Assembly (NCBI RefSeq): GCF_000719115.1
Contig: NZ_JOEA01000010.1
Location: 62,001-126,000, forward strand
Reading direction: 5' to 3'
Length of the DNA: 64,000 bases
DNA from: Lentzea albidocapillata
GTDB lineage: Bacteria > Actinomycetota > Actinomycetes > Mycobacteriales > Pseudonocardiaceae
Shown here in pieces: positions 17,876 through 25,875 of this stretch. How positions within the stretch are numbered: the first letter of the stretch is position 1; every line of letters starts with the position of its first letter. The notes beneath the pieces are model-generated. The model searched no databases. It was given only the letters and a program-made list of their open reading frames with translations, and was not told where the DNA came from. The position numbers were made by a program, and so were the translations under genes.

Positions 17876-18789
17876 GCCGCAAACCCGACCCGTCCGTCGT
17901 GCGGGTCGCGGGTCCGTGGACGCACCGCGACGTCTCGGCCAACGGCATCCGCCTGCACGTCGCCGAGCTCGGTGAGGGCCCGCTCGTGCTGCTGCTGCAC
18001 GGATTCCCCGAGTTCTGGTGGTCGTGGCGGCACCAGCTGACCGCACTGGCCGAGGCCGGCTATCGCGCCGTGGCCGTGGACCTGCGTGGCTACGGCGACT
18101 CGGACAAACCTCCGCGCGGCTACGACGGCTTCACCCTCGCGGGTGACATCGCCGGCCTGGTCAAGGCGCTCGGCGCCCCGCGCGCGCACCTCGTCGGTCA
18201 CGCGTGGGGCGGCGCCACGGCGTGGACGGTCGGCGCCATGCACCCGCGCGTGGTCTCGTCGATCTCCGTGCTGTCCGCACCGCACCCCCTGGTGACGCGC
18301 CGGACGTTCCGCAGGCATCCCCGGACGAACTCGCACGTGCTGCGCTTCCAGCTGCCGATCCACCCGGAACGCTGGCTGACCGCCGAGAACGGTCTGCAGG
18401 TCGCCAAGCTGCTGTCCGCGTGGTCCGGCCCGAAGTGGCGGTCGGCGCCCGAGTTCGACGAGGTCATCCGCCGCTGCCGGCAGGCGATGACGGTGCCGGG
18501 CGTGGCCCACAGCGCGTTGGAGTACTACCGCTGGGCGGTGCGCTCGCAGCTGCGCAGCGACGGCCGCCGGTTCGCCGAGGCCGTCGACAAGCCGGTGCAG
18601 GTGCCGGTGCTGCAGATCCACGGCGCGCTGGACCCGATCGTCCTGGAGTCCTCCGCACGTGACTCGCTGCCGTGGCTCGGGCCCGAGTCGGAGTTCCGCT
18701 ACCTGCCGGAGGTGGGGCACTTCCCGAACCAGGAGGCACCCCACACCACGAGCAGGCTGATCACCGAGTTCCTGCAGAAGCTGAGCTGA
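17872..18789 (+). CDS. Alpha/beta hydrolase, EphE-like, nucleophile missing
   Basis: A 305-aa alpha/beta-hydrolase in the epoxide hydrolase group. It keeps the oxyanion motif HGFPEFWWSW (43-52), the acid in HGALDPIV and the base in PEVGHFPN. At the nucleophile elbow it reads GHAWGG, with Ala111 where epoxide hydrolases have Asp. It may be inactive as a hydrolase or use another mechanism. The start is probably the unusual CTG at 17872: it overlaps the previous stop, has AGGGG upstream, and keeps KPDPSVVRV in the protein. GTG 17899 is the conventional alternative but lacks an RBS. The 3' end overlaps the next gene by 29 bp. Confidence 0.82.
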   Translation: MSRKPDPSVVRVAGPWTHRDVSANGIRLHVAELGEGPLVLLLHGFPEFWWSWRHQLTALAEAGYRAVAVDLRGYGDSDKPPRGYDGFTLAGDIAGLVKALGAPRAHLVGHAWGGATAWTVGAMHPRVVSSISVLSAPHPLVTRRTFRRHPRTNSHVLRFQLPIHPERWLTAENGLQVAKLLSAWSGPKWRSAPEFDEVIRRCRQAMTVPGVAHSALEYYRWAVRSQLRSDGRRFAEAVDKPVQVPVLQIHGALDPIVLESSARDSLPWLGPESEFRYLPEVGHFPNQEAPHTTSRLITEFLQKLS

Positions 18790-20245
18790 ACGCGGTCGCG
18801 AGTGCGGCAGCCGGGTCGTCCGGCAGGTCCGCCGACCGCCAGGCGACGTAACCGTCGGGCCTGATCAGAGACGCACCCTTGGCGGACAGCCCGAACAGGT
18901 CCAGCTGCTCGATCCGTTCGTACCGGACGGCCAGGCCCGCCACGGCCTCCTCCCACTGCGGGTGGTCGGCCACGAGCACCCAGCCGCGCTGGAACAGGTC
19001 CAAAGTGGACCTGCCCGGCTCGATCCACGCGTGCGGTGCCCTGGTGCCCGGCTGGCCGTTCCACTGCTCGGGGAGCTGGGCGGGTGGGAGCTCCGGTCCC
19101 GCGCCGAGCACCGCGTCCGAGCGGTAGAGGACGCCGAAGTGCATGGCGTTGTTGTCGTACAGCGGCGCGTCGTCCGGTTCGCCGTCGCGGTTGTGGCCGT
19201 CGTTGCGCGCGAAGATCTGCTGGTGGCAGAGGGTCGCGACCGGACGCCGTTCCGCGTCGTAGGTGTCCAGGAGGGACGGTCGTGACTCGCCGTTCAGCAC
19301 CGCGGCGAGCTTCCACGCGAGGTTGTGCGCGTCCTCGATGCCTACGTTCGCCCCGAACCCGCCGCGACTCGGTGGCAACGTGTGCGCGGCGTCGCCCGCG
19401 AGGAAGATCCGGCCCTGGGAGAACCGGTCGGCGACAGCCGCGCTGATCGTCCAGCGACCGGTGGTGATGATCTCGACGTCGAGGTCGTCGCGGCCGATGG
19501 CCTGGAAGATCTTCTGCCGCAGCTCGGGCTCGTCGTACTCGCGGTCGTCGAGCATCAGGACCCAGCGGCCGTCGCCGTACGTGGTCAGGAAACCGACGCC
19601 GTCGATGACGAACTGGCCGATCCCGTCCTTCAGGTACTCCTGCAACGGCGCGCGGAACAGCACGCTGCGGGAGGTGTGCATGTACCCGCGTCCGGTGCGG
19701 CCGATGCCGAGCCGTTCCCGGACTGGACTGCGGTGCCCGTCGGCCGCGATCAGGTAGTCGGCGCGGATCTCGTACGGTTCGCCGTCGCCCTGCACGATCG
19801 CCGTGACGCCCTCGTCGTCCTGCGTGAACTCCAGCATCCGGGTGCTCATGCGGATGTCCGCGCCGAGTTCGCGTGCCTTGTCGCGCAGGATCGGCTCCAT
19901 CCGGTCCTGGGCCACACCGACACCCGTGGCGGGCGAGTGCTCGACGTCGGAGAGCTCGGCCGGTGGCGTCCAGAACGTCTCGTCGAACTTCTTCCCGACC
20001 AGGCTCTCGGCCCTGACCCGCCGGACGCCGAAGCCCTTCGTCATCCTGCTCGGCGGCAGCTCGTCCTCCAGCCCGACCGCCCGCAGCAACTCGCCGACCC
20101 GAGCGTTGAAACCGACTGCTCGCGGGTGCGCCGAGCTGCCCGGATGCTTCTCCACCAACGTCACGGACACCCCGCGCCACGCGAGGAACAACGCGGCCGA
20201 CGTTCCCGCCAGGCCTCCCCCGACCACCAACACCGAAGTCTTCAC
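18761..20245 (-). CDS. FAD-dependent aromatic monooxygenase, class A
   Basis: About 494 aa. It has the FAD Rossmann motif VLVVGGGLAGTSAALFLA at the N-terminus, a DG motif (IAADGHRSPVRE) and the GDAAHTLPP ribityl-binding motif, the set of PHBH-type and aklavinone-hydroxylase-type enzymes. GTG 20245 is preferred: GAGGGG lies six bases upstream, whereas ATG 20251 would abut the same RBS. It is divergent from a TetR gene across an operator-rich 70-bp region and is probably that regulator's target. The aromatic or polyketide substrate cannot be read from sequence. Confidence 0.88.
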   Translation of the reverse strand: MKTSVLVVGGGLAGTSAALFLAWRGVSVTLVEKHPGSSAHPRAVGFNARVGELLRAVGLEDELPPSRMTKGFGVRRVRAESLVGKKFDETFWTPPAELSDVEHSPATGVGVAQDRMEPILRDKARELGADIRMSTRMLEFTQDDEGVTAIVQGDGEPYEIRADYLIAADGHRSPVRERLGIGRTGRGYMHTSRSVLFRAPLQEYLKDGIGQFVIDGVGFLTTYGDGRWVLMLDDREYDEPELRQKIFQAIGRDDLDVEIITTGRWTISAAVADRFSQGRIFLAGDAAHTLPPSRGGFGANVGIEDAHNLAWKLAAVLNGESRPSLLDTYDAERRPVATLCHQQIFARNDGHNRDGEPDDAPLYDNNAMHFGVLYRSDAVLGAGPELPPAQLPEQWNGQPGTRAPHAWIEPGRSTLDLFQRGWVLVADHPQWEEAVAGLAVRYERIEQLDLFGLSAKGASLIRPDGYVAWRSADLPDDPAAALATAFSSASAGTR

Positions 20246-20260
20246 GACCATCCCCTCTCA

Positions 20261-20288
20261 ATACGGCGTATCGCTCAATACACCGTAT
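20261..20288. promoter_or_regulatory. Two direct repeats of a TetR-type operator
   Basis: ATACGGCGTAT (20261-20271) and ATACACCGTAT (20278-20288) are each ATAC-N3-GTAT palindromes with centres 17 bp apart. A weaker inverted copy (GACGCTGTAT) follows at about 20298-20307. They lie between the divergent monooxygenase and tetR starts. Confidence 0.65.
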
Positions 20289-20317
20289 CGGTAAGAGACG
20301 CTGTATTGTCCAGCCCG

Positions 20318-21013
20318 ATGTCGAACGAACCCGTGTGGGACCGCCCAGAGCCGCCCGGCAAGCCGTCACCGACCCCGCTGACCAGGGAGCTGATCGTGAA
20401 CGCCGCGATCAGGCTCGCCGACGGGGGCGGGCTCGACGACGTGTCGTTCCGCAAGGTCGCCGCCGCGCTGAACGCGGGCCCGATGCGCCTGTACGGCTAC
20501 GTCGAGACCAAGGACGAACTGCTGGACCTGATGGTCGACGAGGTCTACGGCGAGATCACGCCACCGCCGGCGAAGTCGGACTGGCGTTCTGGGCTGAAGC
20601 ACGTCGCGCACGAGATCCGGAACGCGGCGAAGCGGCACGAGTGGTTCATCGACCTGCTCAGCGGCCGTCCGCACCAGGGCCCGCACTCGCTCGCGCACAT
20701 CGAGTCGACGCTCGCCACGGTCCGGCTCGCCGACATCGACCAGGTGCTCGGCGTGGTGAGTGCCGTGATGGCCTACGTGTTCGGCGCCGTCCGCAGCGAG
20801 ATCACGGAGCTCCGCGCGGAACGGGCCACCGGCCTGACCGAGGAGCAGTGGCAGCGGGCGTCCGGCCCGTACATGGCACGGATGCTCGCCACCGGCCGCT
20901 TCCCGCTGCTGGGCAGGGTCATGCACGAGTCCACCGACCGCGACCACGCCGAGGTCTTCGGCACCGGTCTCGACTACGTCCTCGACGGCATCGCCGTCAG
21001 GCACGGTCTCTAG
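20318..21013 (+). CDS. TetR-family repressor
   Basis: A 231-aa TetR regulator. The helix-turn-helix is VSFRKVAAALNAGPMRLYGYVETKDELL in outline (about residues 41-68), followed by a TetR_C-type ligand domain. ATG 20318 lies eight bases after TATTGT (20304-20309), so the mRNA may have almost no leader. It is divergent from the monooxygenase, which it most likely represses until a substrate binds. Its TAG stop shares bases with the stop of marP on the other strand (CTAG, 21010-21013). Confidence 0.9.
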   Translation: MSNEPVWDRPEPPGKPSPTPLTRELIVNAAIRLADGGGLDDVSFRKVAAALNAGPMRLYGYVETKDELLDLMVDEVYGEITPPPAKSDWRSGLKHVAHEIRNAAKRHEWFIDLLSGRPHQGPHSLAHIESTLATVRLADIDQVLGVVSAVMAYVFGAVRSEITELRAERATGLTEEQWQRASGPYMARMLATGRFPLLGRVMHESTDRDHAEVFGTGLDYVLDGIAVRHGL

Positions 21014-22197
21014 CTCGCGCAACCCTGGGTGGAGGCGCGTTTGGTCAGCGTCGGCGCCTTCTGCACCATCGGCTGCACCTGCTGGGCGGTGAGCACGAAG
21101 CCCGTCTCGGGGTCGTCGACCGCGGCGCCGAAGACCACGCCCATCACCCGGCCGTTCGGGTCGACCAGCGGGCCACCGGAGTTGCCGGAGCGGACCTCGG
21201 CACGCACCGTGTAGACGTCACGCGTGACCGTCTGGGCGTCGTAGATGTCCGGGCCGCGCAGCAGCGGAATCCGCTCGCGCACACGGGCCGGCGAGGCCTT
21301 GTACGGGCCGTCGAGCGGGTAGCCGAGCACGATGCCGTCCTCGCCCGGCTGCACCTCGTCCGAACGGAACTGCAGCGGCGTGGCCTCCAGATCCGGCACC
21401 GCGAGCACGGCGATGTCCGTGCGCGGGTCGTAGGAGACGACCGTCGCGTCGAACTGGCCGCGGCCGACCTCGACCGTCACCTCGTTCGTGCCGGCGACGA
21501 CGTGCGCGTTGGTCATCACGCGTTCCGGCGCGATGACGAAGCCGGTGCCCTCCAGCGCACGGGAGCACGACGGCGCACGGCCGCGGACCTTCAGCACCGA
21601 GGCCTTCAGCCGGTTCGCGACCGGCGAGTTCGCCAGCTCGCCGTCCGGCGGCCCGACGTCCTTGAGCGGCGTGCGGTTGAACGGGTCCATCGCCTGCGGG
21701 AAGCCCGAGACGTCGAAGAGCTTCTGCAGGTCGCCGGACAGCACGCGGGCGGCCTGCGGCATGGTCTGGTCGACCTTGCCGAGGATCACCGACTGCTTGA
21801 GCGACGAGGTGAGGTCCGGCAGACCGACGACCGAGGTCAGCGGCAGCGCGATCATCCACGCCACGATGAAGACGACGAAGCCCTGCACGATGGCGCCCAG
21901 CGCGTTGTCCGCGCCGCGCAACGGCGACGCGTTGACCCGAGCCTTGATCGTCCGGCCGATGTACACGCCGATCGTCTCGCCGAGCGCCACGAGCAGCACG
22001 ACGACGCCGACCGCGAACACGACCTTGGTGACGACGTTCTCGAACTGGGACACCAGCAGCGGAGCGATCTGCGTGCCGAGGACCAGGCCGACGAGCACGC
22101 CGACGAAGGCAGGCAGCGCGACGACCATGCCTTGCCTGGCCCCGGAGACCGCGGCGATCGCGGCAAGGCCCAGCACGAGCAGGTCAACCCAGTTCAA
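21010..22197 (-). CDS. marP: Periplasmic acid-resistance serine protease MarP
   Basis: A 395-aa membrane protein: four N-terminal transmembrane helices (within residues 1-125), a linker, then an extracytoplasmic trypsin-like domain. Catalytic triad His232 (NAHVV), Asp261 (TDIAVL) and Ser340 (SGNSGGPL) is intact. Cys211 and Cys393 match the disulfide pair that activates mycobacterial MarP. The mycobacterial enzyme maintains intrabacterial pH by cleaving the peptidoglycan hydrolase RipA. TTG 22197 has GGAGG seven bases upstream. Last gene of the nth-tlpA-nudix-marP operon. Confidence 0.93.
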   Translation of the reverse strand: MNWVDLLVLGLAAIAAVSGARQGMVVALPAFVGVLVGLVLGTQIAPLLVSQFENVVTKVVFAVGVVVLLVALGETIGVYIGRTIKARVNASPLRGADNALGAIVQGFVVFIVAWMIALPLTSVVGLPDLTSSLKQSVILGKVDQTMPQAARVLSGDLQKLFDVSGFPQAMDPFNRTPLKDVGPPDGELANSPVANRLKASVLKVRGRAPSCSRALEGTGFVIAPERVMTNAHVVAGTNEVTVEVGRGQFDATVVSYDPRTDIAVLAVPDLEATPLQFRSDEVQPGEDGIVLGYPLDGPYKASPARVRERIPLLRGPDIYDAQTVTRDVYTVRAEVRSGNSGGPLVDPNGRVMGVVFGAAVDDPETGFVLTAQQVQPMVQKAPTLTKRASTQGCAS

Positions 22198-22212
22198 CCC
22201 GAAACCTCCGCC

Positions 22213-22872
22213 TCACTGTGTAGCGCGCAACGCTAGTTCAAGGTCACGCACATCGGTCGCATCCCACGGCTGTTCCCAGCCGCCCAGTGCGATCAGGCCG
22301 TTGATCAACCCCGCGGTGAAACCCCACACGAGCATGCCCGGCGCGGAGAAGGCCGCTCCGACGTAACCCGCGGGGTGACGCACCCGGAACCTGTTGGCAG
22401 GATCGGCGAGGTGCGCGACCGGCACCCGCGCGACCGCGGCGGTCTCCGCCGGGTCGACAGGTGCGACGGGGCTCGGCTGTTCCCAGTAGGCGAGCACGGG
22501 CGTGACCACGAACCCGGACACCGGCACGTACAGCTCCGGCAGCGTTGCAAGTGGTCTCACTCCTGACTCAAGTACACCTGTCTCCTCGTAAGCCTCGCGT
22601 AATGCCGTGCCCACCGGCCCGTCGTCGGTGTCGTCCGACACGCCGCCGGGGAACGCGACCTGGCCGGGATGCGAGCCCAGCGTGTCCGAACGGCGCAGCA
22701 GCAACACGTCCGGCCCGTGCTCCTCGGACTCGCCGAACAGCATGAGCACCGCCGCCTTGCGCACGCCCTGCTCCGGCGCCCGCGGGACCCGCATGAACGT
22801 CGCCGCGTCGATCTCCTCGGTGGCCTTGGCCAGGCGCTGCATCCAGTGGGGTGGCTCTGCCGCCTCCGTCAT
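22213..22872 (-). CDS. Nudix hydrolase, CoA pyrophosphatase type
   Basis: A 219-aa Nudix protein (Rv3672c position). FPGGVSDDTD and REAYEETGV are the two halves of the Nudix box, and HPGQVAFPGG before them is the extra signature of CoA pyrophosphatases (NudL/YeaB). It would cleave CoA or acyl-CoA to the 4'-phosphopantetheine and ADP. ATG 22872 overlaps the tlpA stop by four bases, and marP starts 15 bases after its stop, so all three are co-translated. Confidence 0.88.
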   Translation of the reverse strand: MTEAAEPPHWMQRLAKATEEIDAATFMRVPRAPEQGVRKAAVLMLFGESEEHGPDVLLLRRSDTLGSHPGQVAFPGGVSDDTDDGPVGTALREAYEETGVLESGVRPLATLPELYVPVSGFVVTPVLAYWEQPSPVAPVDPAETAAVARVPVAHLADPANRFRVRHPAGYVGAAFSAPGMLVWGFTAGLINGLIALGGWEQPWDATDVRDLELALRATQ

Positions 22873-23432
22873 CGAACCGCCTTCTCCACCTGTTCCGGTG
22901 CCGTGAAGTACGGCGGATCGGTGATCTGCCGGACCTGACCGTCCGCTGCTACGTAATACGTGGCGGGAAGCGTCATCGGCGCCTTGACTTGCTTGCGTAG
23001 CTCATCCGCCGCGTCGTGGACCGAGGGCAGCCGCACGCCGAGCCGGGCGAGCAACTCCAGGCCGTCCGCCTCCCTGCTCTCCACGAGAACTGGGACGACC
23101 GGGACGGCACCTGGTTGCTTCGCATAGGTGTCCAGCACCGGCAGCTCCTCCTGGCACGGCTGGCACCAGGTCGCCCAGAAGTTGATCAGGAGCGGGCCCT
23201 TGAGCGCGAGGGCCGTCCGGGTGCCGTCGCCGAGGCACGTCACGGCGACGCCGCCCTCCGCCCCTGGCACGCACGGCCGGAGCTGGGCCTGCGCGCGCAA
23301 CGCGGCCATGTCCTGCGTAGGGCGGGAGGACGTGGGCGGCGGCCCCGGTGCAACGTCCCGGGGCCACAGCGCCAGGACACCCGCCACGCCGAGGACGAGG
23401 ACCACGACGAGCCAGCGCGTGCGGTTGTTCAC
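22869..23432 (-). CDS. TlpA/ResA-like thioredoxin, membrane anchored
   Basis: A 187-aa protein (Rv3673c position). One N-terminal transmembrane helix ([16 protein letters not shown]) is followed by a thioredoxin fold with the active site WCQPC in [14 protein letters not shown] and a cis-proline region TLPATYYV. Two more cysteines ([10 protein letters not shown] and AVTCLG) lie before the fold. It likely reduces disulfides outside the membrane; the neighbouring MarP depends on a disulfide, so it could be a partner. GTG 23432 overlaps the nth stop (GTGA). Confidence 0.9.
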   Translation of the reverse strand: MNNRTRWLVVVLVLGVAGVLALWPRDVAPGPPPTSSRPTQDMAALRAQAQLRPCVPGAEGGVAVTCLGDGTRTALALKGPLLINFWATWCQPCQEELPVLDTYAKQPGAVPVVPVLVESREADGLELLARLGVRLPSVHDAADELRKQVKAPMTLPATYYVAADGQVRQITDPPYFTAPEQVEKAVR

Positions 23433-24193
23433 GCCCCTAGCTTCTCACCGGCCCGTACCCGCTCGGCGAGTTCGATCAGGTGTGGCTTCTCGTCGCCCTT
23501 CACGAGCTTGGCCGCCTTGTCCGGGTCTTCCGGGCCGAGGCCGTACGACGGGCAGTCGTTCATCAGCAGGCAAGCACCGCAGGCTGGGGTTTTGGCGTGG
23601 CAGACGCGGCGGCCGTGGAAGACGATCCAGTGCGAGGCCATGGTCCAGTCGCGCTTCTCGACCAGCTCGCCGATGGCGTGCTCGACCTTGACCGCGTCCT
23701 CCAGGTCGGTCCAGCCCCAGCGGCGCACGAGGCGGCCGAAGTGGGTGTCGACTGTGAGCCCGGGCACATCGAACGCGTTGCCGAGAACCACGTTGGCCGT
23801 CTTGCGTCCTACACCAGGGAGCTTGACCAGCTCCTCCATGTTGCCCGGCACCACACCGTCGTGCTGCTCCACCAGAGCGGCACCGAGACCCAGCAGAGAC
23901 GTCGCCTTGTTCCGGAAGAAACCGGTGGGGCGGAGCATCTCTTCGAGTTCCGTCCGGTCGGCACCGGCGTAGTCGGCGGCCGTCGGGTACTTCGCGAAGA
24001 GCGCGGGAGTGACCTCGTTGACCTTTTTGTCGGTGCACTGCGCGGACAGGATGACCGCCACGACGAGCTCGAGCGGCGTGGTGAAGTCCAGCTCGCAGTG
24101 CGCGTCCGGGTATCCCTGGGCCAGCACGCGCACCATCCGGCGGGCCCTGCGGGTCAGGCCGAGTCTGGTTTCCGGTTTCTTGGTTGCGGGCAC
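23429..24193 (-). CDS. nth: Endonuclease III
   Basis: Base-excision repair glycosylase/AP lyase of 254 aa. The helix-hairpin-helix [14 protein letters not shown] carries the catalytic lysine, and TVDTH the catalytic aspartate. The [4Fe-4S] ligands follow the CX6CX2CX5C pattern ([17 protein letters not shown]). GTG 24193 is chosen because the family begins at TRRARRM and a TACTCT hexamer (24200-24205) sits six bases before it, suggesting a leaderless mRNA; the longer frame upstream is noncoding. First gene of the four-gene operon. Confidence 0.94.
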   Translation of the reverse strand: MPATKKPETRLGLTRRARRMVRVLAQGYPDAHCELDFTTPLELVVAVILSAQCTDKKVNEVTPALFAKYPTAADYAGADRTELEEMLRPTGFFRNKATSLLGLGAALVEQHDGVVPGNMEELVKLPGVGRKTANVVLGNAFDVPGLTVDTHFGRLVRRWGWTDLEDAVKVEHAIGELVEKRDWTMASHWIVFHGRRVCHAKTPACGACLLMNDCPSYGLGPEDPDKAAKLVKGDEKPHLIELAERVRAGEKLGA

Positions 24194-24272
24194 TGATCCA
24201 GAGTAGTCAACACGCCGAACCCCACCCCTAGATCCGCACTCGAATCCCTCATGCGCCACACTTCGGAGCATC

Positions 24273-24512
24273 ATGACTGCCTGGCTTGTGATCGTCGTTC
24301 CGATCGTGATCATGTTCTTCGCGCTCTTCATGGAGCGCGTCGAAGCGAAGCTCCGGCACGTTGCCGTGCAGGAGAACGAGGTCGAGGAGTTCCTGGAGTC
24401 CGCCAGGCCCGAAGAGGTCAAGGCGCTCTACGGACACGGCATCGGTCGCGCCCTCGACATGTTCCGGCTCCGTCGCCGTGGCCGCGGTGGTGCGCGCAAG
24501 CGCGTCCGCTAG
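24273..24512 (+). CDS. Small membrane protein between nth and crp (Rv3675 position)
   Basis: A 79-aa protein. Residues 3-19 ([17 protein letters not shown]) are one transmembrane helix, followed by an acidic cytoplasmic segment ([19 protein letters not shown]) and a very basic tail ([15 protein letters not shown]). ATG 24273 has GGAG four bases upstream. It is divergent from nth and points toward crp. Mycobacteria have a small membrane protein at the same spot. Function unknown. Confidence 0.72.
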   Translation: MTAWLVIVVPIVIMFFALFMERVEAKLRHVAVQENEVEEFLESARPEEVKALYGHGIGRALDMFRLRRRGRGGARKRVR

Positions 24513-24520
24513 GGCCCGCG

Positions 24521-24716
24521 TTGACCGACACCCGAATGGCGTAGACTGGTTCGTTGGGTTCTGGATCGAGTCAGTCTTGTTCTGCCTAGTAAGACGGCGA
24601 GCCGAGCGGCGATCCACAAGCGAGCCCTTAGACTGCAACGCAGTGATCGGCGGCACGGCGCTGACTCCACCAAAGATGGTGGTAGGCGTGCCGTCGCGTC
24701 GATTAGGAGGGACGAG
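24521..24716 (+). promoter_or_regulatory. crp promoter region and structured 5' leader
   Basis: TTGACC (24521-24526) and TAGACT (24542-24547, 15-base spacer) would give a leader of about 160 nt before crp. Just upstream of the RBS, CGGCACG (24651-24657) pairs with CGTGCCG (24687-24693), enclosing CCACCA (24667-24672) and TGGTGG (24677-24682) with an AAGA loop. The fold ends 11 bases before AGGAGG at 24705, so it could affect initiation. Confidence 0.45.
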
Positions 24717-25391
24717 GTGGACGAGACCCTGGCGCGAGCGGGCATCTTCCAGGGGGTGGACCCGGCGGCCGCAGAGGCGCTGGCGACGACCCTGGAGACG
24801 GTGGAGTTCCCGCGTGGCCATGTGATCTTCGCGGAGGGTGAGCCGGGCGATCGCCTATACATCATCCAGTCCGGCAAGGTGAAGATCGGCCGCAAGTCGC
24901 CGGACGGCCGCGAGAACCTGTTGGGGATCTTCGGGCCCTCCGACATGTTCGGCGAACTGTCCATTTTCGATCCCGGGCCCCGCACGTCGACTGCGACGAC
25001 GGTGACCGAGGTGCGCGCGGTGTCCATGGACCGCCCCGCGCTCCGTCAGTGGATCACCAACAGGCCGGAGATCGCCGAGCAGTTGCTGAGGGCCCTGGCC
25101 CGCAGGCTGCGCCGGACGAACTCGATGCTGGCCGACCTGATCTTCACGGACGTGCCCGGCCGCGTCGCCAAGGCGTTGTTGCAGCTCGCACAGCGCTTCG
25201 GCTCGCAGGAGGCCGGCCTGCTCCGCGTCACTCACGACCTGACGCAGGAGGAGATCGCGCAGTTCGTCGGCGCGTCCCGCGAGACCGTGAACAAGGCTCT
25301 GGCCGACTTCGCGCACCGCGGCTGGCTACGGCTCGAAGGCAAGAGCGTGCTGATCCTGGACCCGGAGCGCCTGGCGCGCCGAGCCCGCTAG
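24717..25391 (+). CDS. crp: cAMP receptor protein family regulator
   Basis: A 224-aa Crp/Fnr regulator, the size of mycobacterial CRP (Rv3676) and Corynebacterium GlxR. Cyclic-nucleotide domain: [19 protein letters not shown], then the phosphate-binding cassette [22 protein letters not shown]-binding helix: [20 protein letters not shown]. It would bind cAMP and regulate carbon and redox genes; a consensus-like site lies before acs in this window. GTG 24717 has AGGAGG six bases upstream. A perfect 16-bp terminator follows 19 bases after the stop. Confidence 0.95.
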   Translation: MDETLARAGIFQGVDPAAAEALATTLETVEFPRGHVIFAEGEPGDRLYIIQSGKVKIGRKSPDGRENLLGIFGPSDMFGELSIFDPGPRTSTATTVTEVRAVSMDRPALRQWITNRPEIAEQLLRALARRLRRTNSMLADLIFTDVPGRVAKALLQLAQRFGSQEAGLLRVTHDLTQEEIAQFVGASRETVNKALADFAHRGWLRLEGKSVLILDPERLARRAR

Positions 25392-25410
25392 TCAGAACGC
25401 AAAGCACCAA

Positions 25411-25451
25411 ACGCAGCGGAGCCCCGGGCAGTCAACGGGGCTCCGCTGCGT
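25411..25451 (+). terminator. 16-bp hairpin terminator after crp
   Basis: ACGCAGCGGAGCCCCG (25411-25426) and CGGGGCTCCGCTGCGT (25436-25451) pair perfectly around a nine-base loop, 19 bases after the crp stop. Confidence 0.9.
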
Positions 25452-25839
25452 TCAGGCCCCGAGTTCGCGACGCAGCTCCGACCGGGCGAGGAGTTTCGCG
25501 AGTTCGCGCTGGTCGTCGCCGTCTGCGGAGCAGCGGCCAACAAGCACAGCAAAACACAAAGGACCGGGCGCCACCCCCGACGTGGCGCACCGGTCCTTCG
25601 TGTTCGCGCGGCCCATCCCCCGACGAACCACGCCTTCCAACCCTCTGGCACGCAGGCCCCGACCCTCTGGCCAGAGGTTGGTCTTCGGTCGGCGAGTCAA
25701 CTTTCGCATGTCAGCACCCCGACCACTCAAGCCCTTTCACCCTCAAGGACCTCGTATGTGGCCGATTCGTTGCATGTTTCACCCGGTCATCGCATTCCTG
25801 TGACCCAATCGCAACCATCGTGACCCTGCGCACCCGATC
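25452..25839. other. Gene-free interval with two further hairpins
   Basis: No convincing gene. AAGGACCGG-GCGCCAC (25559-25574) pairs with GTGGCGC-A-CCGGTCCTT (25582-25598): 16 bp with one bulged A, readable on either strand. CCTCTGGCCAGAGG (25664-25677) is a perfect palindrome; alternatively 25637-25649 pairs with 25670-25681 (12 bp, one bulge). A minus-strand frame ending at 25452 looks mildly protein-like but has no RBS. Confidence 0.5.
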
Positions 25840-25873
25840 TGGTACATCCGTACCAGCTTTGGCATACTGGTAC
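25840..25873. promoter_or_regulatory. Operator and leaderless promoter of the MFS gene
   Basis: TGGTAC and GTACCA form a 6-4-6 inverted repeat (25840-25855), and a third TGGTAC lies at 25868-25873, two bases before the ATG. A CATACT hexamer (25863-25868) is the likely -10, putting the start of transcription at the ATG. Confidence 0.5.
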
Positions 25874-25875
25874 AC

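Noticed and set aside
18761..18789. Frameshift or assembly error where the hydrolase and monooxygenase overlap
   Set aside because: Convergent overlaps of 4-29 bp recur at murQ/hmp, kynU/Fic, TetR/marP and the esterase/MFS junction, and all frames are intact.
25452..25730. Short minus-strand protein genes after crp
   Set aside because: Only the last 25 residues look protein-like; there is no RBS, and the frame crosses two strong hairpins.
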